From: JAJDGF01 sp031549325 | GTDB lineage: Bacteria > Bacillota > Clostridia > Christensenellales > Aristaeellaceae | Direction of reading: 5' to 3' | Assembly (NCBI GenBank): GCA_031549325.1 | Contig: JAVBQA010000027.1 | Location: 1-12,955 of the forward strand | DNA length: 12,955 bases | Shown here: piece by piece, positions 1 through 7,467 of the stretch | Position numbering within the stretch: position 1 is the first letter of the stretch | Layout: each line of letters begins with the position of its first letter | Notes under the pieces: generated by a model | What the model saw: the letters and a program-made list of their open reading frames with translations, nothing else | Databases searched by the model: none | Told to the model about the DNA's origin: nothing | Made by a program: the position numbers and the translations under genes

Positions 1-22
1 AGATTCAATGGAGGAAAACGAC

Positions 23-430
23 ATGAGTCTATTTGGAGTGTTTGACAGCTTGATGGATCCGTCCACGGGGATGTCCGGTCTGAAGGATCCGCACAAGTGT
101 GGTTGCCCGGGAGGATGCGGCAAGCCGGATCCTTGCGAGCCTTGTTTCCCCTGCTGTGCCGGACCGACCGGCCCCACTGGACCCACCGGACCCACCGGGC
201 CTGGCGCAGGCGTCACCGGCGCGACAGGACCCACCGGCGCCACCGGCGCAACGGGACCGACAGGACCCACCGGCGCGGACGGCCTCGGCATCACCGGACC
301 GGCCGGCCCCGCGGGGGCCACCGGCTCAGACGGCGCGACCGGCGCGACGGGGCCCACAGGCCCCACGAGAGCGAGGATTTACCCGCAACGCCCGAAAAGC
401 CCGAAAACACGGGATCTCAAGACTATTTGA
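23..430 (+). CDS. Short cysteine-rich collagen-like (Gly-X-Y) protein, C-terminus probably lost
   Basis: Encodes 135 residues. Residues 1-46 form a non-collagen head with seven cysteines (26, 28, 32, 38, 41, 44, 45). Residues 47-115 are a Gly-X-Y tract, mostly GPT and GAT triplets, with two short interruptions (around 59-63 and 87-89). The last 20 residues are basic, contain no Gly-X-Y and resemble no collagen-tail domain I know. In Firmicutes such GPT-rich proteins (BclA-like) usually sit on the exosporium or cell surface and end in a globular trimerising domain of about 100 residues, which is missing here. No signal peptide is visible, which suits a spore-layer protein. The start at 23 is preferred because GGAGG at 10-14 lies 8 bases upstream; the in-frame ATG at 8 is partly made by that same site. 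The promoter is outside the window. The collagen-like identity is secure; the spore location is inferred. Confidence 0.8.
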   Translation: MSLFGVFDSLMDPSTGMSGLKDPHKCGCPGGCGKPDPCEPCFPCCAGPTGPTGPTGPTGPGAGVTGATGPTGATGATGPTGPTGADGLGITGPAGPAGATGSDGATGATGPTGPTRARIYPQRPKSPKTRDLKTI

Positions 431-447
431 AGCCCTCCATCATCGCA

Positions 448-486
448 AAGAACCCCTGAAAGCCGCAAATGCCTTCAGGGGTTCTT
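448..486 (+). terminator. Hairpin terminator after the collagen-like gene
   Basis: A perfect 13-bp inverted repeat (448-460 with 474-486, AAGAACCCCTGAA and its complement) has a 13-base loop and lies 17 bases after the stop codon. The following T tract is weak (TTCTTGGTT), so termination may be partial. The outer AAGAA/TTCTT pairs make it roughly symmetrical, so it could also stop leftward transcription coming from the operon. Confidence 0.65.
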
Positions 487-611
487 GGTTGCCTCACTGC
501 TCATAGCGTCAGCACCACGTTCCGCAAGCCGCAGTCGCGCGGACAAAGGGAAGAGGGACAGGCACGAGGTCGTCAAGTGGCAAAGCCGATGGATCTGAGC
601 CGCCATTCATA

Positions 612-764
612 CCAATGAAAAATAGTAACGCCTCCAAAGCGGCGAGCGTTTTTTTCGCCCTGCAAGGAGCTGGAGTGCAGCGTAGCAGAGCTACGCTAAG
701 CGGAGGGCGACGCCGCAGGGCGGAAAAAAATCCGGCGCGACGAGGCTTTAATATTTTGAATTGG
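612..764 (+). repeat. Long-hairpin dispersed element, copy 1
   Basis: The sequence folds back on itself over about 153 bases. Outer arms 612-634 and 742-764 pair at about 19 of 23 positions. A second stem joins TTTTTTTCGCCCTGC (649-663) to 715-730 with one bulged base. At the centre is a perfect 8-bp hairpin (679-686 with 690-697) closed by an AGA loop. The interior from GCAAG (662) to GGAAAA (727) aligns with copy 2 at 9061-9128 over roughly three quarters of positions with one indel. The right arm ends 2 bases short of the stop codon of the leftward epimerase gene. I do not recognise a named family. Strand is set to match copy 2. No target-site duplication is convincing. Confidence 0.7.
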
Positions 765-766
765 CA

Positions 767-2053
767 TCAAGCTCCATTGGGATATGACGGGTTACGCAAT
801 CGGTTTAGCCTGCGCAAGCACTCGATCATGGCACGGCCTGTGTGGTAGCTCACTTTCCAGGGGTTGCCCATGTCGCCGATCAGCGTGCGGCCGGATGGAT
901 CGACCAACTGCCGCCACTCGCCGCACATGTGGTTGATCATGTGCGCGTCGCAGAACGCCCAACAGGCTTCGAATGCGTCGAAGTACCTCTCATCCCCAGT
1001 CTGGGCGCACGCGTCAAGGAACCCGATCAGCACCTCACAGTTTTGCCACCACTCCTTGTCGCGCACGAGCGCGGAACCGACGTGCGGGCCGTCTCGGTAC
1101 ACGCCGCCGAGCGCCTTGTCCAGTCCGTAGCGGACTGCGTGATCGCACAGCGCGCGCGTGTAGGCGTCGAAGCGGTGCGGGGCGGATCCGAGCGCTTCAG
1201 CCGCGCGGTTGAGCAACCAGCTCAGCTCGACGTTGTGTCCGTAGCTGGTGGTATCCATGGGCTGCCCGATGCGCTCACCCTCGGCGCGGTCGTCGTTCCA
1301 GGTTCTTCGGATCGGGATGGCCGGGAGCGGGTTGAATGCGAGGTCGAACTGGTTCCCTCCGCAGCCCGCCTGATCGTCGTACATGCGCGTCAGGATGACG
1401 GAGACCACTTCCTCCAGCTTGCGCCGGTGGACCTCCTTGCCGGTGAGCTGGCAGAGCGTCGTGAAGGCCTCGAGTAAATGCATATGGATGTCGAGCGATT
1501 TGCGGTCCCCGGCCTCGTAACCCGGACCGGACGGGCTCCAGTCTGGCTCCATGTTCTCGTAATAGCCGCCGCGGAATGTGTCGGCGGCAAACTTTTGCAG
1601 CAGATCGAACGTGCGCTCCGCATATTCCTGGCCGCGCGAGTCTCCGGTCGCTATTCCGTATTCGGACAGCGCGTAGATCGCGAAGCTGTTTCCGTAGGTG
1701 ATCTTGCCTCGGTCAAGCGCGCGCCCCGCGCGATCGGTCTTCCAGATCCAGCCGCCGAACTCGCGGTCCCAGAAGTGCTCAAGGAAGAATTCGACGCCCT
1801 GCGCCGCCAGCTCGCGGAACTCAACCCGGTCGGGGTATTTTTTGTAGAAGGCCGAAAAACCCCAGATCATGCGCGCCTGGCTCACGATGTATTTTTCGGC
1901 GCACGGCATCGCATGGCCGTCCTCGTCGTAGTTGGTCAGATAGCCGCCGTATTCCGCATCCCAGGCGCGCTTCAGCCAAAACGGAATGATCTCTCGCTCC
2001 AGATGATCTCGAATCTGCCCATACGCCGATTCAACCTTCGCCTGCTCGGTCAT
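767..2053 (-). CDS. AGE/cellobiose 2-epimerase-family sugar epimerase
   Basis: A 428-residue cytoplasmic enzyme of the (alpha/alpha)6-barrel N-acylglucosamine 2-epimerase superfamily, closest by motif to cellobiose 2-epimerases, which convert the reducing-end glucose of beta-1,4 disaccharides to mannose. Motifs visible: GGY (36-38), the RMIW arginine (R61), SLDIHMHLLEAFT with H190 and H192, SYGHNVELSWLL with H273 and E276, KEWWQNCE with W335 and W336, and KVSYHTGRA with H404. The histidine and tryptophan set matches the catalytic and substrate-stacking residues of that family, and the length is typical. The start is firm: AAGGAGG at 2062-2068 lies 8 bases upstream and overlaps the stop codon of the permease gene, suggesting translational coupling. 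It is the last gene of the sugar operon. GlcNAc 2-epimerase or mannose isomerase activity cannot be excluded, but SYGHNVE and WW favour a disaccharide epimerase. Confidence 0.82.
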   Translation of the reverse strand: MTEQAKVESAYGQIRDHLEREIIPFWLKRAWDAEYGGYLTNYDEDGHAMPCAEKYIVSQARMIWGFSAFYKKYPDRVEFRELAAQGVEFFLEHFWDREFGGWIWKTDRAGRALDRGKITYGNSFAIYALSEYGIATGDSRGQEYAERTFDLLQKFAADTFRGGYYENMEPDWSPSGPGYEAGDRKSLDIHMHLLEAFTTLCQLTGKEVHRRKLEEVVSVILTRMYDDQAGCGGNQFDLAFNPLPAIPIRRTWNDDRAEGERIGQPMDTTSYGHNVELSWLLNRAAEALGSAPHRFDAYTRALCDHAVRYGLDKALGGVYRDGPHVGSALVRDKEWWQNCEVLIGFLDACAQTGDERYFDAFEACWAFCDAHMINHMCGEWRQLVDPSGRTLIGDMGNPWKVSYHTGRAMIECLRRLNRLRNPSYPNGA

Positions 2054-2066
2054 GTCAACCGCCTCC

Positions 2067-2930
2067 TTAGCCCTTGATGCCGGTCAGCGCGATGCCCTCT
2101 ACGAAATACCGTTGGCAAACCACGTACAGCGCCAGCATCGGCAAGACGGAGATCATCGTGCCGGCCATGAGCATGTTCCACTGGACGGCGTACTGGTTCT
2201 TGAACATCTGCAATCCCACGACCATCGTGCGCACCTCGTCGGTCTGCGCGATGATCGTCGGCCAAAGCATGTCGTTCCAAGCCCAGAGCGCGCAAAACAG
2301 CGCCTGTGTCACGATGGCGGACTTAGAGAGCGGTACGACGATGCGCATGAAGATGCCGAAGTAGCCGCATCCATCGATGATGGCGGACTCGTCGAGCGAT
2401 TTGGGCAGCGACAGGAAGAACTGCCGGAGCAGGAAGGTGTTATAGGCGCTGAAGACAAACGGAACGATCAGACCGTTGAAGCTGTTGATCCAGCCAAACT
2501 CGCGCATAAGCACGAACAACGGAATCATCGTGACCTGGATCGGGATCATCATCGTGCCCAGATAGAGCAGAAAGATGAGATCCCGGCCCTTGAATTCCAG
2601 GCGTGCGAACGCGTAGGCGGCGAGCGAGCAGGTCACCGTTTGCCCAAGCGTGGTGAGCACGGTCACGACCACGGAGTTGCGAAAGAACACGTTGAGCCGC
2701 GCCAGTGACCAGGCCTCTCCGTAATTGCCCCACACGACAGGATCAGGGATCCACTGCGGCGGAAACACCATCACCTGGCCGATGAGCTTGAGGGAAGTGG
2801 AGAGCATCCACAGAAAAGGCACGACCATGACGGCTGCGATCAGCGCCATCAAAACGATGAGCGCGGCATTGAGCGTCCGCCTGTCGCGCCTCTTTTTCCG
2901 TTTGGAAAGCTCGATGACAGATTGTGACAC
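2067..2930 (-). CDS. CUT1 sugar ABC transporter permease, MalG/UgpE type
   Basis: A 287-residue inner-membrane permease of the carbohydrate-uptake-1 family. After a basic cytoplasmic head (KRKKRRDRR) come about six hydrophobic segments. The cytoplasmic EAA loop starts near residue 181 (ESAIIDGCG then IVVPL) and docks the ATPase. The C-terminus VEGIALTGIKG is the classic MalG-type ending. The start is GTG at 2930: GGAGGG at 2938-2943 lies 7 bases upstream and 13 bases separate it from the stop of the other permease. An open frame reaching back to 3041 is rejected because it overlaps the upstream gene and encodes a cysteine- and arginine-rich, non-homologous stretch. It should form a heterodimer with the product of 2944-3873. 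No ATPase gene lies in the operon. Confidence 0.9.
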   Translation of the reverse strand: MSQSVIELSKRKKRRDRRTLNAALIVLMALIAAVMVVPFLWMLSTSLKLIGQVMVFPPQWIPDPVVWGNYGEAWSLARLNVFFRNSVVVTVLTTLGQTVTCSLAAYAFARLEFKGRDLIFLLYLGTMMIPIQVTMIPLFVLMREFGWINSFNGLIVPFVFSAYNTFLLRQFFLSLPKSLDESAIIDGCGYFGIFMRIVVPLSKSAIVTQALFCALWAWNDMLWPTIIAQTDEVRTMVVGLQMFKNQYAVQWNMLMAGTMISVLPMLALYVVCQRYFVEGIALTGIKG

Positions 2931-2943
2931 GTCGCTTCCCTCC

Positions 2944-3873
2944 TCACAGATCATACTGCACCCAGTGCTTCTGCGAGCGCATCTGCACCATGGTGAAGCT
3001 GAAGATGATGACAAACAGGATCCACGACAGCGCACACCCATACCCCATGCGGAAGTTCAGAAAGCTCACCTGATAGATGTAGGTGACCAGCGTCAGCGAT
3101 GCGTCCGCCGGACCGCCGCCTGTCATGGCCCACACGATGTCAAACAGCTTGAACGAATCGATCATCGAAGTGACCAGCAAAAAGAATGTGGTTGGAGACA
3201 GCATGGGCAGCGTGATGTGGCGGAACTGCTGCGCGGCATTTGCGCCGTCAATGCGCGCGGCCTCGTACAGATGCTCGGGAATGTTCTGAAGCCCGGCCAT
3301 GTATATGATCATATAGCGTCCGGCATTTTTCCACACAGACACGAACGCCACGCATGGCATGACCGTCGTCAGGTTGGTTAGCCAGTTGTTGGTCGGAAGG
3401 CCGATGGTCTTGAGCACATAGTTCAGCAGCCCGAAATCGTTGTTAAAGATCCAAAGAAAGACCATCGCGGCCGCCACATAGCTCGTCAGCACGGGCAGAT
3501 AGAACATCAGCCGAAACGCGATCACTCCGCGCATCTTGCGCGCGATGAGCATACCCAACCCAAGCGACGCCAGCATAACGGTGGGCACGAACAGCAGTGT
3601 GTAGTACATCGTGTTGCCCAGGACTTTCCAGAACTTGGGGTCCATCGTGAACAGCCGCCGGAAGTTGAAGAGCCCGGAAAACGTGGGCGCGCCGGTCAGC
3701 GGCCAATCGCAGAAACTCAGCGCCAGCGAAGCCACAACCGGCGCCAGCGTGAACAGCAGGAATCCGATGGTGTTTGGCGCGAGAAACAGCATTCCCGCAA
3801 TGAACTCGCGCTTTTGCCGGTTGAATCCGCGCAGCTTGTTTCCCGGCCGCGCGACAGCGTGCATCTGCGCCAT
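2944..3873 (-). CDS. CUT1 sugar ABC transporter permease, MalF/UgpA type
   Basis: A 309-residue membrane protein with six likely transmembrane segments, the first at about 26-53 (LFLAPNTIGFLLFTLAPVV). The EAA loop begins at E204 (EAARIDGANAAQQF then ITLPML), and a TGGGP motif at 251-255 is typical of the MalF/UgpA/LacF partner. It forms the translocation pore with the adjacent MalG-type permease. The ATG at 3873 is preceded by a purine-rich GGAAAGGAAGAAG rather than a perfect site; ATG at codon 4 is an alternative. It follows the binding-protein gene after an 81-base gap containing a strong stem-loop. Family assignment is secure; the substrate is unknown. Confidence 0.9.
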   Translation of the reverse strand: MAQMHAVARPGNKLRGFNRQKREFIAGMLFLAPNTIGFLLFTLAPVVASLALSFCDWPLTGAPTFSGLFNFRRLFTMDPKFWKVLGNTMYYTLLFVPTVMLASLGLGMLIARKMRGVIAFRLMFYLPVLTSYVAAAMVFLWIFNNDFGLLNYVLKTIGLPTNNWLTNLTTVMPCVAFVSVWKNAGRYMIIYMAGLQNIPEHLYEAARIDGANAAQQFRHITLPMLSPTTFFLLVTSMIDSFKLFDIVWAMTGGGPADASLTLVTYIYQVSFLNFRMGYGCALSWILFVIIFSFTMVQMRSQKHWVQYDL

Positions 3874-3901
3874 GCGTCTTCTTCCTTTCCAATGGCCCGG
3901 T

Positions 3902-3937
3902 GTGCCCGGCGATTGGGCATGCCCTTTCGCCGGGCGC
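3902..3937 (-). promoter_or_regulatory. Intercistronic stem-loop between binding-protein and permease genes
   Basis: GCCCGGCG (3904-3911) pairs perfectly with CGCCGGGC (3928-3935). Inside lies a second palindrome, GGGCATGCCC (3915-3924), so the mRNA can form a two-tier G+C-rich stem. No T tract follows on the - strand, so a full terminator is unlikely. Placed between a solute-binding gene and its permeases, it most resembles the mRNA-protecting hairpins that raise binding-protein expression, as the REP sequences between malE and malF do in E. coli. That role is inferred. Confidence 0.6.
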
Positions 3938-3954
3938 CCGCGCGCAACCGCAAA

Positions 3955-5268
3955 TTAGTTCACGATGCCTTGTTCGATTTCCGCCAGCAGGCCGTTCACG
4001 CCAGCGGCGCAGTTCGCGGCCTCGGTGGCTACGTCCTTGTTGTAGATCAGCACGTTGTCAATGGCGATCTTGATGTAGTTCTGGTTCATCTCACCCCAGC
4101 GCGGCACGGCGTTCGGGCCTTTGCAGGTGAGCAACGAGTTTTTGATGATGTTCATGTCGCACCGATCGGATGCCTTCATAAACGCTTCGGAGTTCATGAC
4201 CGATTCGAGCGTGGGCTGCGCGAGCCCTTCCTCGGCGATCATCGTCTGGCCTTCTTCAGACGTGCAGAACTTGATGAACTCCCACGCGGCTTCCGGATTC
4301 TTGCTGCCCTTGCCGATGCCAAATCCGTTCGGGCAGGACGAGGAGAAGCCGGGCTTGCTGCCGTCCTTGCTCGGAATCGGCGCCACGTCCCAGTTGAAGC
4401 TGAGCGAATTGTACGTCGGGATCATCCACGAACCGAACAACTGCATGGCGACGCGCCCAGTGTCAAAGCTGGTGGTGGCCAGCTGCGAGCCGCCAGTGGC
4501 GTCGGGAATGGGCGCGGAGCCGTCCTTGTGGATCAGGTCCTGCATGAACTGCCAGGTCTCGATCGCCTCGGGCGTGCCGAGATCACAGCGCTTGCGATCG
4601 TCGCTGATGACGAACACGTTGTTGTTATAGAACCATGAGAACTCATAGACCAGCTCACGGGTGAAGCAGATGCCATATTGCTCGGTCGTGCCGTCCGCTG
4701 CTTTGACGGTGAGCTTTTTGGCGGCGTCGCGCACGGTGTCCCACGTCCAGCTCGCATCCGGGTAACCCACGCCGGCCTTGTCGAACATATCCTTGTTGTA
4801 GTAGAGCGAGAACACGTAGTTCATCGTGGGCAGCGCGAAGTACTTGCCATCCCACAGAAACGGGTTCTTGACCGGGTCTGGCACCTTGTCCATCACCTGC
4901 GCGACGAATTCAGGATCCTTTTCAAGGAACGGCGTCAGATCCTCGAGCATACCGTTCACGTAGTTCTGGGTGCCGTATAGTTCGTTGACCAGCACTGTGT
5001 CAGCGGGCGTGCCCGCCGCGGCGAGCGTCTTAAATTTTGTGTCGAAGTTGTCACCGGCGCAGTCGATGGTCACTTTGACGTTCGGGAAATACTCCATGAA
5101 CCGCGCCGCGATGCGCTCCATGGATACGCCGCGGGATGGTTCTCCCCAAGTCAGGTAGGTAATCTCGCCGGAAATGTCGGTGTTCACCTTGGTCTCCGAC
5201 AACGCGACGCTCGCAATGCTCATCAGCATCGCCGCCACGAGCAGCATCACAATCACGGACTTTTTCAT
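3955..5268 (-). CDS. CUT1 sugar ABC transporter substrate-binding protein (SBP family 1)
   Basis: A 437-residue exported binding protein that delivers a sugar, probably an oligosaccharide, to the two permeases downstream. Residues 1-24 are a Sec signal peptide with a KK head, a hydrophobic core and a signal-peptidase-I-like ending ALSET. There is no lipobox cysteine, so it is not an ordinary Gram-positive lipoprotein. The mature part shows family-1 features: an early TWGEPS strand, FPNVKVT, NKDMFDKAGV, the LFGSWMI strand, and AAWEFIKFCTSEEGQ in the C-terminal half. The ATG at 5268 is chosen because the signal peptide starts there and AAGGAGG lies at 5280-5286; the frame open back to 5394 encodes only charged filler. 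A 126-base gap separates it from the glycosidase gene, with no clear promoter in it. Confidence 0.9.
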   Translation of the reverse strand: MKKSVIVMLLVAAMLMSIASVALSETKVNTDISGEITYLTWGEPSRGVSMERIAARFMEYFPNVKVTIDCAGDNFDTKFKTLAAAGTPADTVLVNELYGTQNYVNGMLEDLTPFLEKDPEFVAQVMDKVPDPVKNPFLWDGKYFALPTMNYVFSLYYNKDMFDKAGVGYPDASWTWDTVRDAAKKLTVKAADGTTEQYGICFTRELVYEFSWFYNNNVFVISDDRKRCDLGTPEAIETWQFMQDLIHKDGSAPIPDATGGSQLATTSFDTGRVAMQLFGSWMIPTYNSLSFNWDVAPIPSKDGSKPGFSSSCPNGFGIGKGSKNPEAAWEFIKFCTSEEGQTMIAEEGLAQPTLESVMNSEAFMKASDRCDMNIIKNSLLTCKGPNAVPRWGEMNQNYIKIAIDNVLIYNKDVATEAANCAAGVNGLLAEIEQGIVN

Positions 5269-5394
5269 CGCGGATTCTTCCTCCTTCTCGATATCGCGTT
5301 CAGCCTTCTCGTCGTTTCGCCCGGTTGCTTGGTCGTCGCGATCTCCCCCCTTCTTCAAAACAATTCGCTGGTCACGGCGTGTTGACGCAACCAC

Positions 5395-7434
5395 TCAACG
5401 CTCCAGTTCAACCACCGCGTAAACGCCCATTTGCTCGAGGAGCACGGTCTGGCCGTCAAGAATCGCGTTGGAGCCACCGTCTGGAAAACGGTGCGTGACG
5501 GCGCTTGTGGGCGCAAACCCAAGCCGGATCCTTACTTGGTCAATCGGCTCGACGAACCGCGTTTTGTTGTTGACGTTGAAGTTGAGCAAGTGCAGCGCGT
5601 GGCCTTTTTCAGTTTTTTGCAGCGATACGCTCAGGTGGCGCTGCTCGCCCTCAACCCTGAGGATCGCGTTGGAACGGTCTGCCCACGCAACCATCTCCTG
5701 GAACTTCGTATAGCGGAAGCGATAGGGATAAAACTCCGGCGAGACCCGGCCCACGGCGGCCACGCGCCCGCCGGACTGGGCGAACGCATGAATGGCATTG
5801 CGTTCTTCAGCCCCGAGTCCGCAGCAGTCTGGCAAAATGACCGCCTTGTAGCCGCTTAGGCGCGCTTGGGTAAGCGGTTCGTCCGCATCGACATACAGCA
5901 CATTGAACAACACATGCGCGTCGCACAGTCCCTGCGCCTGCGTGAAGAAGTTTGGGAAGCCGCCGTTTCTGTGCTCGTCCTGAAGCCCGCCTTGATACAG
6001 GTGGGTCTCGAGCGCGTACCGCTGGTCGTACACCAGCGCGACATCGGCCTCGAGCACGTTGGTGAACAATCGGTCGCGCTCGACGAGCCACGGACCGAGC
6101 CTGCTCTCCAGCTCGAACGGGGGATAGATCGTGTCCTGGCGGAAGTTCATCAGCCATGCGCCGTACGGGATGGCCGTGTTGAACCCGTGCGCCAGCGCCT
6201 CGGTGATGAACAGGATGTACTGATCGTTCTTGCCCGCGCGGATGTCCTTCACCATGTCAAAGATGTGCTGACTTGGGTCTTCAATGAACGAGCCCGGTTT
6301 GCCGCCAAAAAACGCGTTCGCGAACCGGCTGAACCCGTCCTGGCGGAGTTTTACGTCAGACGTCTCGCCCGCGATGATGTCGCAGTGCTTGCGCACAGCC
6401 GCGCCATGCGGCAGGCAGTTGAACAGGTTGGCAGTCACCGGGAAGTTGCCGTCGCCGCGCGCGCTGGCCGCGTACCGCTTCGCGTGCGCTGCGATGTCGC
6501 GCACGTTGAGTTCGGAGCCGTTGACCTGATAGGCGATGAACGCGCGCATCAGCGGAATTTGCAGTCTTCGCTCGCCCTGGAGCGACAGCAGGTCGTTGTC
6601 GCGGAATCCTTTCGCGCGCAGGAATTCCCCGTAATCGAACGTGTCCAGGTTCAGCCCGGTGGTATCCTCCGCCGGGTGTGCGCGCAGCCAGTCCCGGAAC
6701 CCCTTCATGCAATCGCGGCAGAAGCAGCCGCCGTTGTTGACCGCGTGGAGCTGTGTGTCGAATTCGTCGACCAAAATACCCGCCGCGCCCGCGTCGATCA
6801 TCAGCTCCACTTCTTTAAACAGGAATTGCATGTACGCCGGGTTGTTGCCGCACGGCGTGTAGCACACATGCTCATGGCCGGGCACCATCAGCCACGAGGA
6901 GCGCACGGAGTCGCCCTCAAGCGTTTTGACGCGGAACTCCTCGAGAAAGTCGTTGACCAGCGCGCCGTCAGAGTTTCTCAGCCCATCGGGGAAGTATTTC
7001 TTGATTGAGGGGAAGATCTTCGGATAGCGGTCGGTCGACAGCTCGCGCATGCCCACCCAGCCGCGCTTGCCGACGCCGCGCAGCTTGTTGAGCGAGAGCA
7101 GCTCGCTTTCGTCCTCGTTGAACTCCGCGGGGAACTCCCACAGCTGCGACTTCCAGATGACCGCGTACGCGTTGATCCCGTGATCGGCGCACTCCTTGCA
7201 GAACTCGCTGTCATTGATGTGCCCATAGAAGCGCAGCCTGGGCGGGATCTGTTCAAAAGCCTCACGCTCGAGGTAGGGCAGCCCGATGGCCGCGCTGCCC
7301 AGGCACGACCACAGAAGCAGGTTCCCGCGCATGTCGACGATGTCCTGAACGTTCTGGAGCCGCTTCATCGGCATGCTCGGATGGTAGTTCCAGTCGCGCT
7401 CGTGCCAACACATGTAATGCATACCTCGAATCAT
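5395..7434 (-). CDS. Putative GH42-like glycoside hydrolase (TIM barrel plus glutaminase-like domain)
   Basis: A 679-residue protein without signal peptide, so cytoplasmic. Residues about 1-450 look like a clan-A-type barrel: GILVDEFD (220-226) lies at a likely active-site strand and AGETSD (355-360) at another, making E224 and E357 candidate catalytic acids. Cysteines C237, C239 and C242 (C-x-C-x2-C) copy the spacing of the zinc-binding cysteines of GH42 beta-galactosidases. Residues about 460-570 resemble the GH42 trimerisation domain (ALVYDQRYALET, YKAVILPDCCGL, SGGRVAAVGRVSPEF), and a short beta domain ends the protein. The start at 7434 has GGAGGG at 7442-7447, 7 bases upstream; the ATG at 7449 is formed by that site and is rejected. 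Second gene of the operon, 33 bases after lacI. Substrate and exact family are unknown; the hydrolase role is inferred from fold-level likeness. Confidence 0.65.
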   Translation of the reverse strand: MIRGMHYMCWHERDWNYHPSMPMKRLQNVQDIVDMRGNLLLWSCLGSAAIGLPYLEREAFEQIPPRLRFYGHINDSEFCKECADHGINAYAVIWKSQLWEFPAEFNEDESELLSLNKLRGVGKRGWVGMRELSTDRYPKIFPSIKKYFPDGLRNSDGALVNDFLEEFRVKTLEGDSVRSSWLMVPGHEHVCYTPCGNNPAYMQFLFKEVELMIDAGAAGILVDEFDTQLHAVNNGGCFCRDCMKGFRDWLRAHPAEDTTGLNLDTFDYGEFLRAKGFRDNDLLSLQGERRLQIPLMRAFIAYQVNGSELNVRDIAAHAKRYAASARGDGNFPVTANLFNCLPHGAAVRKHCDIIAGETSDVKLRQDGFSRFANAFFGGKPGSFIEDPSQHIFDMVKDIRAGKNDQYILFITEALAHGFNTAIPYGAWLMNFRQDTIYPPFELESRLGPWLVERDRLFTNVLEADVALVYDQRYALETHLYQGGLQDEHRNGGFPNFFTQAQGLCDAHVLFNVLYVDADEPLTQARLSGYKAVILPDCCGLGAEERNAIHAFAQSGGRVAAVGRVSPEFYPYRFRYTKFQEMVAWADRSNAILRVEGEQRHLSVSLQKTEKGHALHLLNFNVNNKTRFVEPIDQVRIRLGFAPTSAVTHRFPDGGSNAILDGQTVLLEQMGVYAVVELER

Positions 7435-7467
7435 GGCGCGTCCCTCCATACTCGCTTTTTGGTCCTG

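Larger units (their letters stand above)
431..766. other. Intergenic region between convergent genes
   Basis: This 336-bp stretch separates the rightward collagen-like gene from the leftward epimerase gene. It holds the hairpin terminator at 448-486 and the long-hairpin element at 612-764. Between them (487-611) I see no credible gene, promoter or RNA. The reading frames here are short and lack ribosome binding sites. On the - strand one frame ends in a plausible protein tail (NVVLTL then TGA near 510), but nothing upstream supports a gene. Confidence 0.6.

Noticed and set aside
170..365. Short tandem repeats resembling a CRISPR or satellite array
   Set aside because: The periodicity is 9 bases and codes for Gly-X-Y triplets; there are no spacers.
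615..848. 77-codon + strand frame across the hairpin element
   Set aside because: It is made mostly of the repeat and antisense of the epimerase C-terminus; no ribosome site.
767..2053. GlcNAc 2-epimerase of sialic-acid catabolism
   Set aside because: No nan-type genes are nearby, and the SYGHNVE, IHMHLLEA and paired-tryptophan motifs fit cellobiose-type epimerases better; it is kept only as an alternative.
2931..3041. N-terminal extension of the MalG-type permease
   Set aside because: It overlaps the upstream permease, encodes a cysteine/arginine-rich stretch unlike the family, and a good ribosome site marks GTG at 2930.
3814..4638. 274-codon open frame on the + strand
   Set aside because: It crosses the permease and binding-protein genes antisense and the intercistronic stem-loop; no support as a gene.
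5269..5394. 42-codon N-terminal extension of the sugar-binding protein
   Set aside because: It would bury the signal peptide; the ATG at 5268 begins a clear Sec signal with AAGGAGG upstream.
5866..7008. 380-codon open frame on the + strand
   Set aside because: Antisense shadow of the putative hydrolase gene; no motif or ribosome site and a shadow-like composition.
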